DNA of 64,000 nt, taken from NCBI GenBank assembly GCA_943735955.1, contig OX030957.1, forward strand, positions 635,001 to 699,000. The letters run 5' to 3'. The stretch is from Piscicola geometra (taxonomy: Eukaryota; Annelida; Clitellata; Hirudinida; Piscicolidae). The stretch's first letter is position 1, and every line of letters begins with the position of its first letter. Made by a program: the position numbers and the translations under genes. This document shows, piece by piece, positions 13,443-25,700 of the stretch. The notes below the pieces were generated by a model. It saw only the letters and a program-made list of their open reading frames with translations, ran no database searches and was not told the origin of the DNA.

Positions 13443-13603
13443 AGGCACTGGCTACAGCACTTGAACTTCAGGAGTTTTGTTTATTGGAAAGGAATATATG
13501 TATAAATAATATAAATAAAAGATGAATATACTTTAGAAATTTGCTTTTTCTAAAACTCAGAAAATAAGTTATTCCTAAATTCCAGGTGCCGTAGCCAGTG
13601 CCT
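13443..13603. repeat. Inverted repeat (18-bp arms) downstream of RIM
   Basis: AGGCACTGGCTACAGCAC (13443-13460) and GTGCCGTAGCCAGTGCCT (13586-13603) are reverse complements with one mismatch, 125 bp apart, in otherwise AT-rich DNA. It lies 166 bp past the RIM stop codon, probably in the 3' UTR. It may be the footprint of a small inverted-repeat transposon or a functional mRNA hairpin. Confidence 0.75.
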
Positions 13604-13768
13604 AATTTTGAAGAGTTTTATACATGTAAACTTTATTTTTTTACTATACATTTATTTAAGTTGAAAAAAATTAAATCGTTAGATTCTAAAAAATATGATT
13701 GAAACGTCTTTTAAATAAATTTCAAATTCGATTAAAAACAATACAAACAATTTTAAAAAAACTTGAAA

Positions 13769-16700
13769 TTAATTGAAGTTTAACTCATTCCTAGCTTCAC
13801 CGCCTCCAGCACCACTGTTGGGTCCAATACCAGCCCCACCACCGCTTCCAAAATTGCCGCTACTAGAAGAAAGTTGAGCACAAATGAGAGATGAAGAGCC
13901 GAAGAGTTTGTACCAGCCAATCGCCATACTTCCTAAGTCCAAGCCATCCAACTTTACCTGAGCCACCCCCATGAAAACCTGCGTTGTGGAGTTTATGGAA
14001 GTTATAAACTCAGCTAAGCCATATTTAAATTTCCTATAGCGTATTTTACTGAATTGAAGAGAGTTACTTAAATATATATAAAATATAAGTAATTTGTAGA
14101 AATACTTTTCTTTCAGATCTTCCATAGTCACCCCATACGGTTATCTGGATAGAGTTGAAAAGACGGTTTCCGAATCTTTTAACTAATCCTTACCCTTCAT
14201 TAACTTGGAAACTAAAGCTTTTATTTATAGAATTATTTAGTAAATTTCGATTATTAGAAAGACTTAAAATTTAAAAATCGATATTAAACTTGAAATTTTA
14301 AAACTTCTCTTTAACGATAACTTTCTCTATCAAACGCTCATCCTATTAATGTTTTCCCGCAAAATCGAAGGTAAATTCGCTTTGAAAGGAACCTGCAAAA
14401 CGCGTCCATGGTAGGGTTCAGAGAAGCAGAGTTGTTGCTGGTAGAGAGGGTTGAGAGTTCTTCTCGCTGTGGACGTTTTTTGTTTCTCCACGCATGTCTT
14501 ACCATTCATTAAGTACACTTTTATGTACGGAGCTTCAGGGAGTACGGGAATTTTCATTTGAAAAATTCAGTAATTAAAATGTTCAAAATAGAGGCTAGAA
14601 AGTCTAACCTTTCAAGTGTTAGAACAAAATCTAATTAATTAATTTTATTAATCAGCGTAAAAAAACATAAATGCAATATTTCGATAAAAAAGTAAAAGCA
14701 AAAAACGACAAAATAAATCTATTAACAAGTAAAAATACAATTATTAGAATATCTTAGAAGAAAAAAAACCTGGCAAGACTTTTGAGCCAATCTTGGCGAC
14801 CAATCCTCTGGCCCTGATCACCTCGACTTCGAGACGACCCTTGGTTCCTGCGATGCTCAGCTGAATCTCGCCCAGACAAGGAGATCCTAGCGCCTGCCTG
14901 CCCACCAGCTGAGAAGGACCCAAGCCTTCCAGGAAGTCTCCAAACTTGTGGCCATCTTTTCGGACTCCTGAAAAAGATTCGCCGTCGATCGGAGGCGAAA
15001 CTGACATCGACCAACTGTGTTGGTGGTCATTTTGTTCCGATCAAAAAGGTTTTGTATGTTAGCGTTATTGAAAATGGTATAAAACCTCGGTTCAAAAGTT
15101 AACTTTTAGGTTTTTGACGTATACAATCATGTATTTTAGTTTACCAAAACTCAATAAATATTACTTTTCGTCTTGGTTGGACGATTGTAATTTAGGAGAT
15201 TTTTTATGTTGAGCGGAATCTGTGAATAACAAAAACATTTAGCTTAGTAATGATCTTTAAAGCAACCATTCTTCATATCAAACAATTACAAACTTCATAT
15301 AACTTTTAGTTTTAAAAAAACCACACACAAAAGTTTAAACTATCTTCCTGAATGCTTTCCACCCACCATAGGCATTCAATTGAGACTTTTGCGACTTTTT
15401 CAGGCCCACCAAGCTGGCCATTTTCTCGCCAATACTTGACCTTCTCTTCTTCCTCACTTCAAATGGCAGCACGGAATCAGACATGCTTCCTTCTACTCTC
15501 TCCTCCTTGCTATCTCTCTCCGGGTCATAAGTGTATTGTTTCTTGGAGGATGAATGGCTCTTGGTGCCTTTCTCCTTGCTCGCTGACCTGAACTTGCTCT
15601 GGCTTCTGGAGCTTGTTGCCGTTGGAGCTGATGCCTCGTAGTAGGCGTATTTGCTGTGTGATTGTGATGGTGGATCGAAATAACGAATAACTTAAAGAGA
15701 CAATCCGAAATGACGCATTAAACAAAGTAAAGATGTGCTCACAGCTGCTAATATATTTTTATGAATACCTCATTAATGCAAATCACTCTAAGAGAAAATG
15801 TTTTCAAATAAACACAGCGAATAAAAAATAATTATTGAAGAAGACCCAATCAATGTACAATTCCAACAAACCTGTCAGGAAGGGGCTTTTCAGATTGTGT
15901 CGATCGTTGGCTGTACTTGGAAAAGTCGCTCCACTCGGAAGCATCACTCTGCACCGCTTCGTCTCTGTCTTGAGGCGTGGAAGAAAGCAAAAATATTGAC
16001 TGACAGATTTATAAACTTCGTAGTGCCTTTATATACTTTTTGATTATAATGCAGAACTATGAGCTTTTGGAAATTAAGGAAATTTCCTGTTTCATTAAAC
16101 GTGCTCTTTTAACTATTTTATTAACCCTTTTATTAGAAACTAAAATGAATTTCAAATTGCAGTTATGAGAAATTCACTACCAAATTTGTTGAGGTTATTT
16201 TTTCTGAGACTCCCCTGCTGGTATCTTTGACTTCTCTTCTGGCTTTCCCTCCCATCCATGCCGCTGAACCTCACGTCTGAAGCCAAAGTGTCTGAGAAGT
16301 TTCTGGAGATGGATGGAAGGAGAACTTTCCAAAATACCCACTTTAAATTTTTTTAGAATTTGAATAATATTACGAACTATTCAAAAATAAGTATTTATAA
16401 TCAACAAAGTAACTAACCCGGCTTTATTTTTAGCAAATTCCCTTTCATAGCTAGATCTCATGTCGTGGTTTGACCAGGTATCTTGAAATCTTCTGCCACC
16501 ACCTCCTCTCGCTTCTTGCCTGCCACCCATCATGGCACCTCTCAGTTGCTGCGTCCTCAAATGGCTGGTCACTTCAGAGTCGGAGAAGGGAAAGCCGAGG
16601 TCAGGCCGCTTGATGTTCAATTTCAACTCCATTCTTCTCGCCCTTTCTTCCAACTCTTCTGTCACTAATTGAAAGAACATTTATATACATTAATTATACT

Positions 16701-19700
16701 ACATGAATAAACCGCTTTATAAAATATTTGAGCTTTAAGTGAAAATAAAAAAAGTGTAAAAAAAACTTGTTTTTAAATATGAATAATATTTAATGTACTC
16801 ACCTTTATCAATGCTCGATTGTGAGCAATGCAAGGGAATGCTTGGCAAGAGTCGCTTCTTTGAGGCGTTTTGATATCTTGAAAAAAATAATTAATAAAAA
16901 AATTAATTATTAAATATTATATTTTTGAAAATAGGTTTTCAAATTTATATTCTCATAAAGACAAAATTCTGTATTGAGTAATCCTGGTTATAAACTACAG
17001 ATAAACACGAACTCACTCGGTGGGTGAACAGGACCTGGCTCGCTCATTAATTCTTGGCGGATGCGAGGGTCTGGGCTTCAAATCACGCTCTCGTTTATCA
17101 AAAAGATTCATTTTGTAGTCATTTCTTTCGGATAAATCGCTATCCGAGAGGTTTGGTGGCTGGAACATGGAGGTCTGAGGTGACAGATAATCTCCCGCAA
17201 GCTTCATGCCGTTCTGGGAGGTGATAACATTGGAAAAACTAAATAATTGTTTAAAAAGTCATTTTAACATTTTCCATTTCAACTTATAAAAACGTTAAAT
17301 GTTACAAAAAATCTAAAACTCGGTTAAAAATGAAGTAATATTCGAGGAAAAATATAGCAAAAAGAAAAACTTATATCGCAAACTTCGTAAGAAGTGGAAG
17401 TGATACTGGAGGTGGCTTCGTCTTGATGGAAGAGGGGGTACCATTGCAGACGATCTGTCAAGTCACATGCTCCCATATCCACCACCGTCTATTATTTGGC
17501 GAATGATGAATAAATAAAGGGTTTGTGAATTTTATAAACATATTTCATGATTAGTTCTAATAGCTTATCATTACTTTTTTTAAATTCAAAAATAGATCAT
17601 AGCTCTAAATAAAATCATTTTTTCTCCATAGTTCACTAACCTCTCCCACATATTCTCCACTTCCAATCCTGTCGTAGTCGTACACGACGAGTTGCAGAGA
17701 TAGAGACTTGAGTTCGGTGGGCGAAAGACTAGAGTAGGTGAATGACTGGTTCCACACCGGGTCCAAACTGCCTGCCACTGTTTTCGTTCTCCGTCGGCTG
17801 TTTTTGCTTGAAAAATGAAATATTTGAAAGTTTAAAAAAATTATTTTAAAGTTTTTCATCAATTCTTCAAAATTTATGAATAAATTGCTTTAAAGTTTTT
17901 CATAAATTATTTTAAATTTTTAAATAAATGATTTAAAAGTTTTAGATAGATTATCATAAGATTTAATTTTTAGAGCTATTTAAACTATATTCTAATCTAC
18001 AAGCGCGAACAAGCTATTGCCGAAAATCATTTACAGACTTCTTATCTGGCAGGAGGTACAGCTTGCAGTACGGATTTCTGGCTTGCCCGTTTTCTCGCTT
18101 TGGCAGTCTGACGGCTTTTGCAATGGTGACCGTCAAATGCCTCGACGGTAACTCATAACTCAGTTTCAACTGCGATTTTCAAAGATACAACTTTAACAAA
18201 AAATACTTTCAAATATCTCAAATAATATTATTATTTTTATACTTTATTTTTTTATTACCAAAACATCTGGTTGACTAAATTATAGGTTTATTAATTATTT
18301 TCAAAATATAATTTAACATTTTTCAAATACCTGGATGACCCCTTGAGAAGTGGGTTGGTGGCTTCCTCTACCACTAGATGACTCAAGAGATGTCACTGTC
18401 ACGCTAGGCCGAGGAGGGGGGATGGGCAACTGGCTGGGATCTAGCGAGTGGTTGCAGATAAGTTGAACTTAAACTTATGTAAATAATTTAATAAATGAAG
18501 ATTAAGTTGATATTTGAATAAAATATTGCGTAAATTGGAAGAATTTTTTAAAGAAATTATATTTATCAAAGTTTCGCCTATCTTTTCCTTCAAGTGATAC
18601 AAGCTTTCATTTAACTTATTTCAAAAAAATCTCCAGCATCGGAAAACAGACACGTTGTGCTAATTTCAATTCAAACGCATCTTTCGTTCGATTTTTTTCA
18701 AAACACTTAAGACATTCCAACTCACCAACGCCCTTATAGGCTCCGGAGTTCTTGTGCCTTGACGGCAAGACTCTTTGCACGGTGAGTTCCACTTGGGGGT
18801 CCATCTTGGTTTCGAAAATGATGTCGTAAACCTCCTCGAAGGTCAGGCCTCGCAGGCACTTGCCTCCCCACATCACCACTTCATCGCCTGGTAGCATTGT
18901 GATGTGACGGATGAACAAAATATGTAGACCAAAACCTTGCGAATAATACAGTTAATCTCTGAGCTTAAATACGAATGAATGGCATTCAAGCCTCTTTCAC
19001 TAATCCACTCTCGCTTCACACCGACCGGGTTTTAGTTGGCCTGTGACGTCAGCGATGCTGTCCCTCTTCACTTTGGTGATGAAGGCGCCCAACACTCCAG
19101 ATGACGTCATTTTTCCTCCGGTCACTTTCAAGCCTTCGTGCGTGAAGAGAAAAATGTATAAGATGCGGATGAAAAGACACATTTTTTAGAAAAATTGAAA
19201 TACTTTTTTTCAAACATGTTATTTTTATTTTTCTAGACCAGAAAAAGTCATATTTTTCTAGGAAACTCACCAAGAGCGCCTTTTCCGACCACCACACCTC
19301 CAGCCATCACGCCATCAATCGGCTTCTGAAGCACCATGTTGCCCACCAAGTACCTACCGTCCTGTGACACCGTCCATTGAGCTGGGTGCTGATGTTGCGG
19401 TTGGAATGCGATTTAAAAATCATCTTTTTATTTTGTCAAGTTTAAGAACTTTTAAAATTATAAAAAAACATTTTATTATTATTTTTTATTATTTGTAAAT
19501 CTTTTTTAAAACAAGAATAATTACATCGAGGAATTTTTCGAGCATCTCACTCTTCCGACAAATCTCGTAATTAGAGGCATTCTCTGTAGCGATGACAGAA
19601 TCACAAGAATGATCCCTAATTTATCAATTCATAATGAGATTTTTATATAATTACATTTTAGTTAGAAAATGGCTGAAAACATTAAAAAAGTTAATTTGAA

Positions 19701-22700
19701 AATGTATTTATGCAATCATGGCGAAAGCCCGTCGGTCTGTCTGTTTTTTAAAAGTCAGAAACCCCCACAACGAAATCTTCTCGCAAAATGTTGGTAAGAG
19801 AATATCATTTAAAATGTATAATCTTTTAAATTCATCTTTCATTTGTTACACATAAACCACTTCACAGCTACTTTTTCACCGGAATCATTGCTTATTTTTT
19901 CATGAGTTTGAAAGACAGACAAAGTTTTCTGTGAAATATACATTGGAGAATACGTTAATCATTCGTAAAAATTCAATCATAGATATTTCATAAACTAAAT
20001 AGTTAGGCTGACAAAAGTCATAAATGCTTGAAACATTTTCCCATCCGTCGGTCAGTTGACTGACAAACGCGAAAGTCTTTCGCCATGAATCATATTGAAT
20101 CATTTTTTTATAAGGCATAGGCCAGTTTCCAATCTTCGTAGTTTTAAGTTATCTTATATTATCCTACAAACTTCACCAAAGCATACAGCACCCACCTCTT
20201 TCAGGCATCCCTTCACTTTCCACTTCTTCTCCACTCGTGTTCTCAGGCGTGGTTTGCACGCCATCATCAGAACTACTCACCGAGGTTTGTCGTCGGGAAG
20301 TCCTTCCTCTCAGCGTGTGAGACCCTCTCAACCTCGCGTCACCCCTCATTCGCCCCATCGTATCCCCATCAAACTTCTCTTTCCCGCACTCCTCCACTTC
20401 GTTGAAGCTGCGGTGGTAAGGGGTCAAAAAATCTTTTTTCTTGAGCATGGGTGGCAGACGTCTGTTCTGCATCGAGTCGGACTTCATGAGGCGCTCAGGT
20501 CGCTGGTTGAAAGCGATGGGCGAGTAGGATGATGGCATCCGCGAAGGATAGCGTTCATCGCGAAGAAATTTCTGCTCCAAAATGCTTTGAAAGTCTCTGC
20601 TGTAGGGGTGAGTGGAAGTCCACTGGTGGTGGCCTGATTCAAGTTTCGAGTCGCTGTTGGGAGGAATGTTTGAGCTCATGAAAATATCTGACAATACAAT
20701 ATTCAGAACTAATTTAAGTTTTGATGGTCTACTATTGGAAACAATGAAAAAATATTGTTTTTGTACACACAAAAAAATATGTTAAAAACATTTTTTTTAA
20801 ATTTACGTCTTTAAATGTTAAAACCTAAATCATACTTTGTAAGTTTCCTATTTTTTAAATCTTTCAAAAAATATTTTTCAAAATATACTTTGTTATTGAA
20901 ATAATTAGGTCATTTTTATGTTGGAATAAAAACTCGCTAAATTAAACATCATCAAGGAAATGTGAAACCGAATCAAACGCTTTGAAAAAATAGCTGGAAA
21001 ATTAAAAATAAAATAAAATAAGAAAATAAAAAAGTTTAAACTTTGAGAACAACTTTTTTTTAAATATTATATATTTGTTCTGGGTGTAAAAATCAATGCA
21101 ATTAATTAAGAAGTAGGTATCAGTTTCTCAAAAATTAAATTATTCGAATATACAAATGATGAAAAATATTCTCTAAACAAACAAGAATTGTATTGGAACG
21201 GACTGTTTAGGCATGAATTTAAGGTTGATAGAGGTTGGAGGCGAGTCGTAGGCTGTCTTGAAGTTAGGGTCGATGTTTTCCTTCGGCTGAAATATGCAAA
21301 ATATATTTTAATATTTTTCACGCAAATAATCCTAAACTTAATCATTAGATAATGTTTGAAAGCCTTCAAATCATTGTTAATTATAATTATAATTATTCAA
21401 AGCATTCGTTGCAAATACTCAACATTTATAATTGATTATTGAAAAGATATTAGATCCATAAAATACAATATATCGCTTAGAGCTCATAGTGCGAAAATTT
21501 CATCAAAATTCTTAGAGATAAAAATATATATAAACGAAAAAATTGAATATTAATTTAGACTACTCTATATAAAAATAGAAATCAAAGAAAAATAACATAA
21601 TACTTACGAATATTCTATTAAAAGTTGCTGTTGCCAACTTATTCGCAAGTCATTTTCTTTGATTGATTAGCGATTCTTTACGCCTCGTGCGTTGACGCAA
21701 TACTTAAGATAATGTAACAGGCAGAGAATAAGGATGGAAGAATGCACTTCCGGGTTTTTGAATGCTTTTTATGTTTTTTGTTATTATACATTTATGAGTT
21801 TAAAAGTTCCAAAAATAGACTTTCAATGCATATAAAATGAGGCATGTGTTAACTTGTTTCAAATGTAACACAAATACAAACTTTTAAAGGTAGGACCAAT
21901 GTTGCTCGCAATGAATAATTATTAAAAACCTTGAAAATTCAGCACTTGTCTATTGAAATAGTTTCCTATGTCTTCAACAATGTCACCAGATCTTTCATAA
22001 TATACTTTTGAAGACCCGTCTATCAGTATTGTAGTAAATGTAAAAATGTTTTTTTATGTAACACGATGACTCTTTTACTTTCCACTAAGCTGCTTTTCAA
22101 ATCCTCTGCCAATTTCGTCAATTTTTTTTGCAACATTTAATTCGAAAGTGGGCTCTTTGATAATAAATTTCCTGAAGATTCATCCATCAGTATAGTAACA
22201 AAAAAATTTGTTTAAATAAATTTTTGGCAAAAAAATAACTAGATTCAAGAGTCGACGAGGACTTTAAAAACTTAAATAAAGCATTATTTCGTAGCATAAA
22301 ATATCGGTACTAGATATTTTTTCTTATTTCATCCTATTATATTAACCAAGAAATGTCCATGAGTTTTGTTGTTTCCCTTATGTCCTATATGCTTTTAAAC
22401 GCGATTGATTTTTGAAATACAAAATTCTATTGTATCTTTATTTTAATTGAATAAAGTTTTTAAACGTAATTTTCTCTAAATAAACTCACCAATACAAAGT
22501 TAGTATCCATGCCCGACTGATGGTTGAAGCCACCTGTTTAATTATTTAAAATGCATGGGTTTGTTTTTAAAACAACTATCTTTCACTGAATTTTGAAAAT
22601 ATGTTCACCTTTAATAAAAAAGAGACTTTTAAATAAATAGTTTTTACGTGATAAAAACTAAATCTTTAAACCTCTGAAAGAATTAAGGTTTTGTGAGTTG

Positions 22701-25700
22701 AGTGGATGGTTGTAGGCCTGTTGGGAGGTCACAAAGTCACTGTAGGCGGGTCTGTAGAGCGGCTGGGCTGTGTTGTAATTGGTTTGAGCGAGTTGTTGTT
22801 GCTTTTGGGCAAAGTTTTGTGACGAGAAGTTTTGATGTTGGCCTTGGTAGTTTTGTTGTTGAGGCTGAGAGAAGTTTGTGTTGTTGTTTTGAAGGTGAAT
22901 TGAGGGGCTCGTTTGAGAGGTGAGTTGCTGGTTTGAAAGAATTTCACTAGTTGAGAAAGCGTTTATATGCGACTGAGAGTTATTGATTTGGTTGTTGTTG
23001 TGTTGCTGGAGGCTTTGATTTTGTTGTGAAGGTTGTTGTTGAAAATTAGGATGTTTGAAAAGATTGTTTTGATGAGAATTGACAGCAAAATTTTGTGATA
23101 AAAGTGTTGTGTTATTTAGAAATCTTTGTTGTTGCATTCGTTGTGGGGGCTGTGGCATTTGTTGTTTTTGTTCTTGCAGTCGAAACCTTTGCGTATTTTG
23201 TTGCTGTATCATGGGCTGTTGTTGTTGTGGTTGTATAGAGTGTTGTTGTGGAAGGAGATCTAGTGGTGGTCGTATTGGTTGTTGTAATGGAATCTGTTGC
23301 CCTGGTGTTGTTTGTTGTAATGGAATCTGTTGCCCTGGTGTTATTTGTTGTTGTTGTTGTGGAAATATTGTGGTTTGATTCGCTTGTGTGCTCAATTGTT
23401 GATGTTGTTGTTGTTGCAGTTTTGCTTGCTGGGAACTCCACTGGCTTTGCGACAACTTGTCTTTGCACGACATGCATAGCCACTAGAAAATGTTGTAAAA
23501 TATAATTTTTTTTAAACAACTAAAGCATCGATAGCACCGCTGTTTTTAAAAGCGTATCACATAAAAAAATGTTTTGAAAAAAGAATGAATTTTAAAACTC
23601 GTATAACTCTCATAATCATTTTATAAAAATAATATTGTCAAAAAGCACATCTGATACGATGCAGAAAAGATTAAAATTGCATTAGTCAAAAGAATTCATA
23701 GGTTCCTGGTTTTTGAAATAAAAATTTTTTTTAGTGTGATTACATAAGTTTTTCCAATGAATTTTCAAAAAAATGTATTGAAAACATTTTATTTCTTTTT
23801 TCTTCAAAACAATAATTTTATTAATTTTATTAATTTTAAAAGAATAAAAATCTTTCAAACGCAGGCATTTTGTGAGAAAAGTAATTACGGAATTGTTTTT
23901 TTTGTAGGCAAAAGACATGTCGGTGATTGTCTCTGGAGGGGGCTTCCCGTGCATAAAGCAGGGCACGTTGCTCCTCCAGGCTTCAATCTTGCTTCGAAAT
24001 CTCAACCAAGAACAATCAATCCAGATATTTTTCTCTTTATTAGTTTTTTAGTATTTTTATAAATTTAATTGAAGTTCGGATGTTCTCTCCCTCCAAAACA
24101 CACCCACACAAACATCCATACAAACTCCCACACACACACATACACACATAGTAAAACACAAACTCATACAGACGTACTACATGATTGTACAAGTTGTATT
24201 ACAAGCACGAAATGCATATCGATCTACTCTTCACGACACACACAAACATACACACAAAAATACACAAAATCATAAACACAAACATACACATGAACATACA
24301 TACAACCTAGATATATATTTTTATCAATCGAATATTTAAAAAATTGAGCTGTTGAAACTTATTTAGCTGCATTTTTTGCAGCTTATTGTTTGACTTTTAG
24401 TTTAAATTGAATTTGGCAAGGGTTTTTATGAATATCACTGTGTTTCGATTGGCCAATGCAATGCACTTTACTTTTGGAAAAACAAATATGATAATCCATA
24501 AAAAAGGAATGCATTAATGAAAATTAATTGTTGTAATTAGTGGCTCAATTAGCGGCAGACCAAACAAACAAATAGATGAGCTAAGGGAAGGTCAACTAAA
24601 TTACACGCAGTATTAAAAGATGGGTGATAAAGAAATGCATTTGAATGAAGATGACTTGTTGCTTGGAGTGGTCGTGTTGAGCACAAGCGGAACAGGTGTA
24701 GATGTGGCACTGGCTGCACTCGCCTCCGTCTGAAACGCCTGACTTTTGACACACCTGCGCAAATATGAAATATCAAATTTAAAAGTAATCTTCCTATGTG
24801 GAATTAAAAATTGACATTTTTATAATGAAAATAGATTGTTCGAAAAAGAATATTCAAGCTCAAGTCAGAGTTCAAGATGGTTTAAAGTTTCATGGCTGCA
24901 TCACCTGGCAAGCGTTGAAGTTGGAGTGAGAAGAGGTGATGTGGGCTGGAGGCAAGGCGGTGTCGATGGCTTTGATGACTGGTTCGCTTGTCAATGACCT
25001 GGTTATGAGAAAGTTTTAATGAATTTAAAAATAAAAAAACTTTGTTTTATAATAAGTAAGTCATTTGTATCAAATTAAAAATAACAAGAATTGTTATCGA
25101 ATTTTCTACATTTAGAATTTTTTATTGTCTATTTTAAAATATTCAACACTTATTTGCGTAGACACTCAGAGTTTCCATGGTTTTATAGATTTTTTGACTT
25201 TTGAAATTGTAAAGTATTAAAAAATTTAGAGAACGCACATGTTAAAAGCTAAAATTCAAAACGATTGCTATGACGAATGTTTTAAATAAAATCAAAAAAT
25301 TCATTTGATTAAACTCATTCAATTAATTTGCATAAATTGATTAGGTATTGCTCTTTTGGATAAGAAAAAACGTCAGTTTATTTTAAGGACTCTTTAGTGC
25401 ATAAAAACTTGTGTTTTGGTGTTGAACACTAAGACACCAAATGTTTGCAAAGTCAATAATAATTACGTGCACTTCAAACTTGTGATTACGTACAATCAAT
25501 AGTGCCAACAATTTTTTTTCAAAAAATTGAATGAGTAGTCGAAAGCCTACGGTTTCTTTCAAAAGCTTTGGGTTTTAAGAAAATAAAAAAACCATGACTA
25601 AGCTTTTTCTTCAATGATTTAATTCAATGTTCAAACATTTAGTTAAATTTTGATTTTTTGTTTGTATTCATTTTCATAGCTATCGGCACCTTTCTAGTCC

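Noticed and set aside
20095..20532. 145-residue plus-strand ORF
   Set aside because: Shadow of the large RIM linker exon on the opposite strand.
23682..24005. Minus-strand ORF with EAWRSNVPCFMHGKPPPETI as a RIM exon
   Set aside because: The RIM Zn finger joins in phase from 24656 directly to 23482 (SKQQ|WLCMSC), so this segment is not needed. Its GC content comes from the hairpin.
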